This document shows positions 51,738 to 59,726 of a stretch of DNA of 64,000 bases, piece by piece. Both the position numbers and the translations under genes were made by a program. Location: positions 1 to 64,000 of the forward strand of contig NZ_LZSU01000007.1 in the NCBI RefSeq assembly GCF_001665575.1, read 5' to 3'. Origin of the DNA: Mycobacterium sp. 852013-51886_SCH5428379. GTDB taxonomy: Bacteria; Actinomycetota; Actinomycetes; Mycobacteriales; Mycobacteriaceae. The notes under the pieces are model-generated. The model worked only from the letters and a program-made list of their open reading frames with translations, was not told where the DNA came from and searched no databases. How positions within the stretch are numbered: the stretch's first letter is position 1; each line of letters starts with the position of its first letter.

Positions 51738-52475
51738 ATGACAGTGAGCCCGGCGGAGCACCGCTATCTCCAGGTCGCACGCACGCTGCGCAAGGAGATC
51801 GTCGACGGGGTGTACCCCGTGGGCACGCAGCTGCCGACCGAGCACGCCCTGTGTGACCGCTTCGAGGTGAGCCGCTACACCGTGCGCGAAGCGTTGCGAA
51901 GGCTGCGGGAGGACAACCTGATCGCCTCCCGTCCCCGCGCGGGCACGCTCGTGGTGGCCCGGCAGGCGACGAACGCCTACGCCCAGGACGTGATGACGAT
52001 CAACGACCTGCTCGCGTTCGCCGAGGGCGCCCAGTTCGTCATCGACTCCAATGCCATGGTGACCGTCGACGACGCGCTGTCCAGCCGCACCGGGCTGGAG
52101 GTGGGTTCAGAGTGGCTGGCGGTACTGGGATATCGGCGCGCCGGCCCCGACGCCGCCCCGATCTGCCGCACCGAGTACTACGTCAACCGCGCGTTCGCCT
52201 CGGTGGGCCGGCTGCTGCACCGGCACACCGGACCGATCTTCCCGCTGATCGAGGATCTGTTCGGTGTGAGCATCGTCGAGGTGCACCAGGCGATCTCGGC
52301 GATCGTGCTCGAGGACGACCTCGCCGCGCGGCTGGCTGCCGACGCCGGTGCGGCGGCCCTGGAGATGCGCCGCGCGTACACCACGTCGGACGGTGAGATC
52401 GCCCAGGTCACCGTCAACACCCATCCGTCCTCGCGCTACCGGCATTCAATGACGATGCGCCGGGTCAAGGGCTGA
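51738..52475 (+). CDS. GntR-family regulator with UTRA ligand domain
   Basis: A 245-residue HutC-type GntR protein: winged helix (residues about 8-75) with GVYPVGTQLPTEHALCDRFEVSRYTVREALRRL, then a UTRA effector domain (about 95-240) with EWLAVLGYRRAGPDAAPICRTEYYV and IFPLIEDLFGVSIVEVHQAI. Likely a repressor of the two divergent operons, released by a pathway metabolite. Start at the ATG at 51738, 17 bp after the propeller gene. Confidence 0.92.
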   Translation: MTVSPAEHRYLQVARTLRKEIVDGVYPVGTQLPTEHALCDRFEVSRYTVREALRRLREDNLIASRPRAGTLVVARQATNAYAQDVMTINDLLAFAEGAQFVIDSNAMVTVDDALSSRTGLEVGSEWLAVLGYRRAGPDAAPICRTEYYVNRAFASVGRLLHRHTGPIFPLIEDLFGVSIVEVHQAISAIVLEDDLAARLAADAGAAALEMRRAYTTSDGEIAQVTVNTHPSSRYRHSMTMRRVKG

Positions 52476-52480
52476 TCGCG

Positions 52481-54067
52481 GTGGTCCGCAGGGACGATGC
52501 GCGTGCGGCCGACGCCTACCGGCGCGGCCTGTGGGTCCGCACCACCTTGGCCGACGCGCTGCGTGACGCAGCCAAGGCCACCCCGGACCGGGTGGCACTC
52601 GTCGACGGCGACATCCGGGTGGACTGCGCGACGCTGTACGCGCGGGCACGGGCACTGGCCGGGGTCATGGTGGACCGGATGCCTGCGGGCAGCGTGGTGT
52701 CGTTCATGCTGCCGAACTGGCATGAGGCGGCCGTCGTCTATCTCGGCTCGACCCTGGCCGGGATGGTCGCCAACCCGATCCTGCCGTCGTTGCGCGACCG
52801 AGAGTTGGCGTTCATCCTCGCCGACGCGCAGAGCCGAATGGTGTTCGTTCCCGAGACGTTCGGTCGTCACGACTACGCGGCGATGATGACCCGGGTGGTC
52901 GACGAGATCCCCGCGCCGCCGGAGGTCGTGGTGGTGCGTGGTGACCCCGGACCCCATACGCCGTATGCCGCGCTCGCGGCAGCGCCGGCCGGACCCGGAC
53001 CGCTGCCGGTGCTGGACCCGGATGCCGTGCGGATGCTCCTCTACACCTCCGGGACCACGGGACGACCCAAAGGTGTGCTGCACAGCCATAATTCGCTGCA
53101 CGCCCTGATTCTCCAGCTGCGGGACCACTGGATGATCGACCCCGGGGACACCTTCCTGGTCCCGTCGCCGATCGCCCACATCGGCGGATCCATCTACGCC
53201 TTCGAGTGTCCGCTGCTGCTCGGGACGACCGCGGTGCTGATGGAGAAGTGGAACGCCGAGCAGGGCGTCGCGCTCATGCTCTCCGAACGCTGCACCCATA
53301 TGGCCGGGGCCACCCCCTTCCTAACTCAGCTGCTGGCGTCGACACAGCAGGCCGAAACGAGGTTGCCGGACCTGAAGGTGTTCATCTGCGGCGGGGCGTC
53401 GGTGCCGCCGTCGCTGATCCGCAGCGCCGCTGAATATTTCGAGCGCGCAGCGGTGTCGCGGGTGTACGGCTCCACCGAGGTGCCGGTCACGACGGTGGGC
53501 GCACTCGACGATCTCGACCACGCCGCCGACACCGACGGCCGACCCGGGCTCGCCGAGATCAGGCTCGCCGACCATTCGGCCGCACCTGCCGGCAGCGGGG
53601 AGATCTGTGCCCGCGGTCCACAGATGCTGATCGGCTACCTGCACCCGGAGGACGAGACCGAGTCCTTCGACGCTGCAGGCTTCTTCCGCACCGGGGACAT
53701 CGGTCAATGGGTGGACGGGGACCACCTGGTGGTGACGGGCCGGGCCAAAGACATCATCATCCGCAACGGGGAGAACATCTCGCCGAAGGAGGTCGAGGAC
53801 CTGCTCGTCGGCCATCCTGCGATCGACGAGATCGCCGTCGTCGGCGTCCCCGATCCGCGCACCGGTGAACGCGCGTGTGCGGCGATCGTCACCACCGCGT
53901 CGCCGGGGCCGGACGTCACGGAGCTGCGGGCGTTCCTGACCGCCCGCGGACTGGCCACGTTCAAGGCGCCCGAACACGTCGTCGTCTGGGAGTCGTTGCC
54001 CAAGAACGACGCCGGCAAGGTGCTCAAACATCAGATCAGGGCAACGCTCATGGAAGAAGGCGACTGA
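52481..54067 (+). CDS. Acyl-CoA synthetase (FadD-type AMP-binding protein), first copy
   Basis: A 528-residue AMP-forming acid-CoA ligase. P-loop-like A3 motif LLYTSGTTGRPKGVLHSH, A5 VYGSTEVPVT, A8 hinge region RTGDIGQWVDGDHLVVTGRAKDIIIRNGENISPKEVE, and the catalytic Lys in PKNDAGKVLKHQI. GTG start 5 bp after the regulator gene. It resembles cyclohexanecarboxylate- or bile-acid-CoA-ligase-like FadDs, but the substrate is not determined. Confidence 0.91.
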   Translation: MVRRDDARAADAYRRGLWVRTTLADALRDAAKATPDRVALVDGDIRVDCATLYARARALAGVMVDRMPAGSVVSFMLPNWHEAAVVYLGSTLAGMVANPILPSLRDRELAFILADAQSRMVFVPETFGRHDYAAMMTRVVDEIPAPPEVVVVRGDPGPHTPYAALAAAPAGPGPLPVLDPDAVRMLLYTSGTTGRPKGVLHSHNSLHALILQLRDHWMIDPGDTFLVPSPIAHIGGSIYAFECPLLLGTTAVLMEKWNAEQGVALMLSERCTHMAGATPFLTQLLASTQQAETRLPDLKVFICGGASVPPSLIRSAAEYFERAAVSRVYGSTEVPVTTVGALDDLDHAADTDGRPGLAEIRLADHSAAPAGSGEICARGPQMLIGYLHPEDETESFDAAGFFRTGDIGQWVDGDHLVVTGRAKDIIIRNGENISPKEVEDLLVGHPAIDEIAVVGVPDPRTGERACAAIVTTASPGPDVTELRAFLTARGLATFKAPEHVVVWESLPKNDAGKVLKHQIRATLMEEGD

Positions 54068-54068
54068 C

Positions 54069-54845
54069 ATGCAGGTGGCGATCGTCACGGGGGCGAGTAG
54101 CGGCATCGGGTTCGGCTGTGCGGAACGGCTGGCCGCGGACGGGATGGCCGTGCTCGCGACCGGCCGCGACGAGGCGCGGCTGGCCGAGGTCGCCGAGGCC
54201 GTCGGCGATCCCGACCGGGTGGCGACCCTGGCGGTCGACCTCACCGCCGACGACGCGCCCGCCCGCATCGTCGACGCCGCGCTGCAACGGTGGGGCCGCA
54301 TCGACTTCCTGGTCAACAACGCCGGCGTCGGCAGCCCGAAACCGCTGCACGAAACCGACGACGAGAGTCTGGACTACTTCCTGGGCCTGATGCTGCGCGC
54401 CCCGTTCCGGCTCGCACGGGACGTGATCCCGCACATGCGATCCGGGTCGGCCATCATCAACATCACGTCCACCTTCGCGGTCGTCGGCGGTCTGCGCGGC
54501 GGTGCCTATTCGGCGGCCAAGGGCGGGATGACGGCGCTGACCGCCCACATCGCCTGTCAGTACGGACCCCAGGGCATCCGGTGCAACGCCGTGGCCCCAG
54601 GCGTCACCCTCACCCCCATGGTGGCCCACCGGCTCGAGGACGAACGTTTCCGCAAGATCAACACCGAGATGACGCCCTATCCGCGGCTGGGCACGGTGAA
54701 CGATCTTGCGAGCACGGTCGCGTTCCTGTGTTCCGACGGCGGCAGTTTCATCAACGGGCAGACGATCGTGGTGGACGGCGGTTGGAGTTCGACGAAGTAC
54801 CTCTCGGACTTCGCACTGAATTCGGAGTGGGTCGCCCGAGCATGA
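54069..54845 (+). CDS. Short-chain dehydrogenase
   Basis: A 258-residue classical SDR with VAIVTGASSGIGFGCAERLAADG, NNAGVG, ITSTFAVVGG, YSAAKGGM, and the FINGQTIVVDGGWS ending. It begins 1 bp after the ligase stop and its own stop overlaps the next ligase ATG, so it is embedded in the rightward operon. Probably a 3-hydroxyacyl-CoA or cyclic-alcohol dehydrogenase. Confidence 0.92.
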   Translation: MQVAIVTGASSGIGFGCAERLAADGMAVLATGRDEARLAEVAEAVGDPDRVATLAVDLTADDAPARIVDAALQRWGRIDFLVNNAGVGSPKPLHETDDESLDYFLGLMLRAPFRLARDVIPHMRSGSAIINITSTFAVVGGLRGGAYSAAKGGMTALTAHIACQYGPQGIRCNAVAPGVTLTPMVAHRLEDERFRKINTEMTPYPRLGTVNDLASTVAFLCSDGGSFINGQTIVVDGGWSSTKYLSDFALNSEWVARA

Positions 54846-56317
54846 ATCTGTTCGGCCTGCTCGATCAGGCTGCGGCCCGATTCGGTGACCGCGGTGCGGT
54901 GTACCTCGGCGACCGGCAGGTGCACACCTGGTCCTCGCTGCGGGAGCGGTCGCTGCGGCTGGCTGGCTCTCTGACGGGCGTGGGTCGCGGCGCGCGGATC
55001 GCGGTCGCCAGCGAGAACCGTACGGAGATCGTCGAATTGATGTTCGCGATCTGGGCGGCCGAGTGCGTGTTCGTCCCGCTGAACTACAAACTCCACCCGC
55101 GCGAGATGACGCAGATCCTCGCCGACGCCGACGTGTCCCAGGTGTTCGCCTCACCGAAGATCGCGGCCGAGCTGAGCCCGGCGGCACCCCTCGAGGTGAT
55201 CGGCGGTGAGGAATACCAAAGCCGTTGCACCGCAGCACCGTCCGCGGTACCGCGGACCACGGACCCGGGCGATCTGGCGTGGCTGTTCTACACCAGTGGC
55301 ACCACCGGCCGGTCAAAGGGGGCGATGCTCTCGCACCGCAACCTGATGGCGATGACGGTGTCCCATCTCGCCGACTTCGACTCCCCCGACCAGAACTGCA
55401 GCCTGATCCACGGCGCCCCGATGTCGCACGGCTCGGGGCTCTACGTACCGCCCTACGTGCTGCGCGGCGCGCGGCAGGTGGTGCCTGCGTCGAGCGCCTT
55501 CGAACCCGACGAGTTCCTCGACCTGTGCGACACCCATCCGGGCTGCAGCGCGTTCCTCGCCCCCACCATGGTGGCGCGCCTGGTGCAGACCGGCCGCGAG
55601 CGCCCCCGGAATCTGAACACGATCGTCTACGGCGGCGGCCCCATGTACGTCGACAGCCTCAAGAGGGCGATGGCCGCGTTCGGACCCGTGTTCGTCCAGC
55701 TGTACGGCCAGGGTGAGGCGCCGATGACGATCACGGGTCTGCGCCGCCAGGATCACCTCCGTGATGGTGTTCCGGCTCCCGACACTGTCCTCGGGTCGGT
55801 CGGATACCCCCGCTCCGGCGTCGACGTCGCGGTACTCGACGACGCCGGCCGACCCGCCCGGGCCGGCGAGATCGGCGAGATCGTCTGCCGCGGAGACGTG
55901 GTGATGAGCGGCTACTGGCGTAACGCCGACGCCACCTCAGCCACGCTGCAGGACGGGTGGCTGCGCACCGGGGACATGGGCTCGTTCGACGCCGACGGCT
56001 ACCTCACGCTGCGCGACCGCTCGAAGGACGTGGTGATCAGCGGCGGCAGCAACATCTACCCGCGCGAGGTCGAGGAGCTCCTGCTGGAGCATCCGCAGGT
56101 GCTCGAGGCCGGCGTCGTGGGCGCACCGGACGAGGAATGGGGTGAGGTCGTCGTCGCGTTCGTCGTCGGCGACGTCGCCCCGGACGCGTTGGACGCCCAT
56201 CTGCTGGAGCGCATCGCGCGCTTCAAACGGCCCAAGCGCTACGAGTTCGTCGACGAACTCCCGAAGAACAGCTACGGCAAGGTGCTCAAGCGGGAGTTAC
56301 GCGAACGGTTGAGGTGA
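54842..56317 (+). CDS. Acyl-CoA synthetase (FadD-type AMP-binding protein), second copy
   Basis: A 491-residue AMP-forming ligase with LFYTSGTTGRSKGAMLSHRN, LYGQGEAPMTITGL, RTGDMGSFDADGYLTLRDRSKDVVISGGSNIYPREVE and the catalytic Lys in PKNSYGKVLKREL. The ATG overlaps the SDR stop (ATGA); the longer open frame to 54290 is antisense-free shadow. Shorter than the first copy and diverged from it, so the two probably activate different acids of the pathway. Confidence 0.92.
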   Translation: MNLFGLLDQAAARFGDRGAVYLGDRQVHTWSSLRERSLRLAGSLTGVGRGARIAVASENRTEIVELMFAIWAAECVFVPLNYKLHPREMTQILADADVSQVFASPKIAAELSPAAPLEVIGGEEYQSRCTAAPSAVPRTTDPGDLAWLFYTSGTTGRSKGAMLSHRNLMAMTVSHLADFDSPDQNCSLIHGAPMSHGSGLYVPPYVLRGARQVVPASSAFEPDEFLDLCDTHPGCSAFLAPTMVARLVQTGRERPRNLNTIVYGGGPMYVDSLKRAMAAFGPVFVQLYGQGEAPMTITGLRRQDHLRDGVPAPDTVLGSVGYPRSGVDVAVLDDAGRPARAGEIGEIVCRGDVVMSGYWRNADATSATLQDGWLRTGDMGSFDADGYLTLRDRSKDVVISGGSNIYPREVEELLLEHPQVLEAGVVGAPDEEWGEVVVAFVVGDVAPDALDAHLLERIARFKRPKRYEFVDELPKNSYGKVLKRELRERLR

Positions 56318-56362
56318 CCCCGCTGACGTTTCCGCTGCCGCCGGACGGGAATCCTTTCCGTC

Positions 56363-57022
56363 ATGCGCGTAGTGATTGCCGGTGGACACGGAAAGATCGC
56401 ATTGCTCCTCGAGCGGCTCCTGTCGCAGCGGGGTGATGCGGTGGCGGGCCTGGTCCGCAACCCCGACCACACCGCGGACCTGGCCGACGCGGGCGCCGAG
56501 GCCATCGTGGTCGATCTGGAGAAGATCTCCGCCGACGACCTGGCCGGTCACCTCACCGGCACCGACGCGGTAGTCTTCGCCGCCGGGGCGGGCGCCGGGA
56601 GCGGACCGGAACGCAAGAAGACCCTCGACCGCGACGGCGCCATCCTCCTCGCGGACGCCGCCGAAGCGGCGGGCGTGCGCCGGTACGTGATGGTCTCGTC
56701 CATGGCGGCCGACGCGAACGCACCGGACGACGTCGCCGACGATGCGGTCATGGTGGAGTACCTCCGGGCGAAAGGCGCTGCGGATGACGACATCCGGCGC
56801 CGGGACACGCTGGACTGGACGATCGTGCGGCCGGGTCTGCTGACCGACGACGACGGAACCGGCCAGGTGCGGATCGCCGAGAAGACCGGCCGGGACAGCA
56901 TTCCGCGCGCCGACGTCGCGGCGGTGCTGCTCGCGGTGCTCGACGACCCGCAGACCGCGGGCCGGACGTTCGAGGTGGTCTCGGGCGACCGGTCGATCGC
57001 CGACGCGCTCGCGGCCCAATAG
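56363..57022 (+). CDS. NAD(P)H-binding atypical SDR (NmrA-like/YwnB type)
   Basis: A 219-residue atypical SDR with IAGGHGKIALLLERLLSQRG at the N-terminus, DAVVFAAGAGAGSG, a RYVMVSSMAAD segment and DWTIVRPGLLTDD. Such proteins bind NAD(P) and often act on flavins, quinones or as sensors; catalysis is uncertain. It follows the second ligase by 45 bp and ends 13 bp from the convergent DapB-like gene. Confidence 0.85.
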   Translation: MRVVIAGGHGKIALLLERLLSQRGDAVAGLVRNPDHTADLADAGAEAIVVDLEKISADDLAGHLTGTDAVVFAAGAGAGSGPERKKTLDRDGAILLADAAEAAGVRRYVMVSSMAADANAPDDVADDAVMVEYLRAKGAADDDIRRRDTLDWTIVRPGLLTDDDGTGQVRIAEKTGRDSIPRADVAAVLLAVLDDPQTAGRTFEVVSGDRSIADALAAQ

Positions 57023-57034
57023 CTCGGGCCCCGC

Positions 57035-58120
57035 TCACCACATCAGGCCGCGGACCATCGCCGTCGGCGGGATCTCCTCCAGGGCGATCAATCCGGCCGG
57101 CGCCCGGCAGACCCAGTCGATCGCGTTGACCGCCCGCGCCGCCGTCGACACGCAGCCGGCCTCGGTGACGTCGAGCACAGGATGCGACAGGTGGGTGCTG
57201 ACCTCGACACGCGGCTCCCCTTCGACGATGACCCTGTGCACACCGGTCATCCCGGCGGGCGGGAACTCCCAGTCCGGGGCGGCCGCCGCCGTCAGCCTGT
57301 TGATGTGTTCGACCGTGATGACCGGGACGCCACTGCGGACCCCCTCGACGGCGAACCGCGCTGCCGCGAGATGCCCGGGTTCGACCGTGGTCATCCGGCA
57401 TTCGATGCGTTCCTCGGTGTACCAGGGTTCGAAGCGCTGCCGGACATCGTCGAGTTCGACGCCGAGGTGGCGGGCCAGGTTGCGCACCAGACCACCGAAC
57501 AGCGAGACGACGACACCGGGTCGGAAGGCCATCGGGGTGGCGTCCCCGCGAGCGCTGCCGAATCCCATGGCGGTGCCGGTGTATTCGAAGTCGTCGTAGT
57601 TGCCGTAGTCGAAGATCTCCTGCACGGTCACCGATTCGGCGCGCACAACCAGGCTCAGTGCCGCATGCACCGCGGTGTCGCCCGAGTACCCGGGATCGAT
57701 GCCGTTCACGTAGAGCGAGGCGTTGCCGACCGCACACGCCTGTTCGAGCGGCGCCCGTAGCCAGTCGTCGGCCTGATGGGGTGTCACCAGCCAGACCATC
57801 GACGTGCCGACCACATTGACGCCCGCGGCGAGCAGCTTCGACATCTCCTCGACGGCTTCCATCGGCCGGGTCTCCCCCAGCGCGGTGTACACCACGCAGT
57901 CGGGGTGCAGCGCGATCAACTCGTCGATATCGCCGGTGGCGACCACACCCGTCGAGTCTGGGAGGCCGCAGAGTTCCGCGGCGTCCCGGCCGATCTTGTC
58001 GGCACCGGAAGCGTGCACACCCACCAGTTCGAGGTCCGGCCTGCCGATGATCGCCTTGAGGGAATGCCTGCCGACGTTGCCGGTCGAGAACTGGACCACT
58101 CTGCGCACCACGGAATCCAC
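57035..58120 (-). CDS. DapB-like NAD(P)-binding oxidoreductase, second copy
   Basis: A 361-residue paralogue of the protein at 21462-22541: QFSTGNVGRHSLKAIIGRPDLELVGVHASG, DCVVYTALGE, VNVVGTSMVW, NGIDPGYSGDTAVHAALSL, AVNAIDWVCRAPAGLIALEEIP. GTG start. Divergent from the TetR gene with 66 bp between, so it could be a target of that regulator. The reaction is not established for this mycobacterial family. Confidence 0.84.
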   Translation of the reverse strand: MDSVVRRVVQFSTGNVGRHSLKAIIGRPDLELVGVHASGADKIGRDAAELCGLPDSTGVVATGDIDELIALHPDCVVYTALGETRPMEAVEEMSKLLAAGVNVVGTSMVWLVTPHQADDWLRAPLEQACAVGNASLYVNGIDPGYSGDTAVHAALSLVVRAESVTVQEIFDYGNYDDFEYTGTAMGFGSARGDATPMAFRPGVVVSLFGGLVRNLARHLGVELDDVRQRFEPWYTEERIECRMTTVEPGHLAAARFAVEGVRSGVPVITVEHINRLTAAAAPDWEFPPAGMTGVHRVIVEGEPRVEVSTHLSHPVLDVTEAGCVSTAARAVNAIDWVCRAPAGLIALEEIPPTAMVRGLMW

Positions 58121-58186
58121 TCCCCCACGCCTACCAGCTGAGTTCAGTCAATGGAGTTCTTTCCGGAGAATCGTTACTGTTGCCCA

Positions 58187-58795
58187 ATGGCAATGGTGGA
58201 CAAGCCTTCCGCACGCGACGTCCGTCGGCTCCAAACGCGTGAGCGGTTGTTCGGGGCGGCGGTGGCCGAGTTCAAACGGGCGGGACTGGCTGCCGCCGAA
58301 GTCCACGCCATCGTGGCGGCCGCGGGCGTGGCGCACGGCACTTTCTTCTTCCACTTCCCGACCAAGGAACACGTGCTGCTGGAACTCGAACGGCGCGAGG
58401 AGGAGCGGATCGCCAAGCAGCTGGGCCGGTTCAGCGCCACCGATCGACAACTGGGCGCCGTCTTCGCGGAGTCGGTCCGACTGGTCCGCGGCCTCGAACG
58501 ACGCCTGGGAGCGCTGCTGTTCAAAGACTTTCTCGCACTGCACTTCTCCCCGACACGACCGCCGATCGACGAGAGCGCACAGCACCCGGTCGTGATGGCG
58601 GTGGCCGAAGAAGTCGAGACTGCCAAGGCCGAAGGCCGGGTGGACGACGACGTCAACCCCGTCAACACCGCCGTCTTCTTCCTGCTCGGGCTCTACGCCC
58701 TGCTCACCACCACCCACGGGTGGCCGGGCCAGCAGGCGATGATCGACGACTACCTGAATCGAACACTGCGCAGTATCGGTGCCGAAAAGGATTGA
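58187..58795 (+). CDS. TetR-family regulator
   Basis: A 202-residue TetR repressor. The N-terminal helix-turn-helix has RERLFGAAVAEFKRAG, VHAIVAAAGVAHGTFFFHFPTKEHVLLEL, followed by a ligand-binding helical domain. TACTGT (58175-58180) ends 6 bp before the ATG at 58187, which suits a leaderless start; longer alternatives (58151) and a shorter one (58193) exist. An AGTCAA half-site just upstream (58145) matches the arms of the palindrome at 58807-58828. It is 32 bp from the first gene of the NorQ/NorD operon, so it probably controls it. Confidence 0.9.
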   Translation: MAMVDKPSARDVRRLQTRERLFGAAVAEFKRAGLAAAEVHAIVAAAGVAHGTFFFHFPTKEHVLLELERREEERIAKQLGRFSATDRQLGAVFAESVRLVRGLERRLGALLFKDFLALHFSPTRPPIDESAQHPVVMAVAEEVETAKAEGRVDDDVNPVNTAVFFLLGLYALLTTTHGWPGQQAMIDDYLNRTLRSIGAEKD

Positions 58796-58806
58796 TTTCC
58801 GGAGTT

Positions 58807-58828
58807 CGTTGACTATCGTCAGTCAACG
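58807..58828. promoter_or_regulatory. Candidate TetR operator at the start of the NorQ/NorD operon
   Basis: CGTTGACT and AGTCAACG form perfect 8-bp arms around ATCGTC. The last G is the first base of the GTG start codon of the membrane-protein gene, so bound repressor would sit on the start site. No ribosome-binding site is present, consistent with a leaderless message. Confidence 0.6.
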
Positions 58829-59526
58829 TGGGAATCCCCGCTCCACCTCCGGCTCCGGCGTCCGGCCTCGACGAACACCTGGAGCGCTCCCGGGAGGCGC
58901 AGCGCCAGGCGGACCGGTGGCTGATCTCGGGAAGTTTGCTGATCGGCACGGCCGTGCTGGGCGTGTTCGGCCTGCCGTTGTTTCTGCGCGGCGTCTACCT
59001 GCTGCGCAAGGCCCACCGCGACGGACTCTCGGTCCGCCCGATGCTGGTCACACTGCTCGGCTACTGCGTGATCGTCGACGCGGCCATCAACACGGTCGGG
59101 TGGGCCCTCGACGTCCTGGCCAATCACTCCCTACTGGCGCGGATTCTGTTGAACGGTTGGGGAAATATGTTCGACGCCGGCTATTTCTGGCACTACAACG
59201 AACTCTGGGTCGGCGGCGCGACCGCCTGGTCGGAGAAACCTCTCGAACTCGCGCTCATCCTCAGCGTCTTCACGATGCGCATCGCGGCGGCGATCGGATT
59301 CCTGCAGATGAAGCGCTGGGGCCACCAGTGGATGATCATCACCTGCTGGATGGGCGTGGTGATCTGGTGTGTCTACGTGCTCAACATGACGATGTATGCG
59401 GACATGCGCTACGCCGGTGTGGTGTTCCCCGTCATCGGCTGGTGGATCTACGACATCTTCTACATCACGCCGTTTCTGGCGATCCCGTATCTGCACTCCG
59501 TCAACCGCGAGATCTTCACCGACTAA
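58828..59526 (+). CDS. Multi-pass membrane protein A of the NorQ/NorD-type cluster
   Basis: A 232-residue protein with about six hydrophobic helices, at about 32-55, 70-92, 103-112, 142-162, 168-190 and 197-220. Strikingly conserved with its paralogue at 62200-62928: [70 protein letters not shown] and VNREIFTD. Conserved polar residues within or near membrane segments (His122, Glu125, His166, His223 and several Asp) could bind metal. It matches no family I recognise; it is not AmoC/PmoC, NorB or AlkB by sequence. Proposed client of the VWA/AAA+ pair encoded downstream. Confidence 0.78.
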   Translation: MGIPAPPPAPASGLDEHLERSREAQRQADRWLISGSLLIGTAVLGVFGLPLFLRGVYLLRKAHRDGLSVRPMLVTLLGYCVIVDAAINTVGWALDVLANHSLLARILLNGWGNMFDAGYFWHYNELWVGGATAWSEKPLELALILSVFTMRIAAAIGFLQMKRWGHQWMIITCWMGVVIWCVYVLNMTMYADMRYAGVVFPVIGWWIYDIFYITPFLAIPYLHSVNREIFTD

Positions 59527-59619
59527 GTCATCAAATTCGTTGATTCAAGTCAGTAAATAGGTTAGGAAAGAGTGCACCGACCGGGCGCGGTCGAGTACCC
59601 GCCGGCGAGGAGGACTGAG

Positions 59620-59724
59620 GTGGACTGGGTCTGGGAGATCCTGCGGTACGTGGGCGCCTGGGGCGGCACCGGGTTGGTGATCTGGTTCTGGTACTGGCTG
59701 TTCTCCAATCTCGGGACGTTCTAG
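59620..59724 (+). CDS. 34-residue single-span membrane peptide
   Basis: Translating the GTG at 59620 (AGGAGG 9 bp upstream) gives 34 residues, starting MDWVWEILRYVGAW and ending LFSNLGTF, with one Trp-rich membrane helix. The stop is 2 bp ahead of the VWA gene ATG. A strong ribosome-binding site, position and hydrophobicity suggest a real small subunit, comparable in kind to the tiny chains of other membrane enzyme complexes. Confidence 0.6.
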   Translation: MDWVWEILRYVGAWGGTGLVIWFWYWLFSNLGTF

Positions 59725-59726
59725 GG

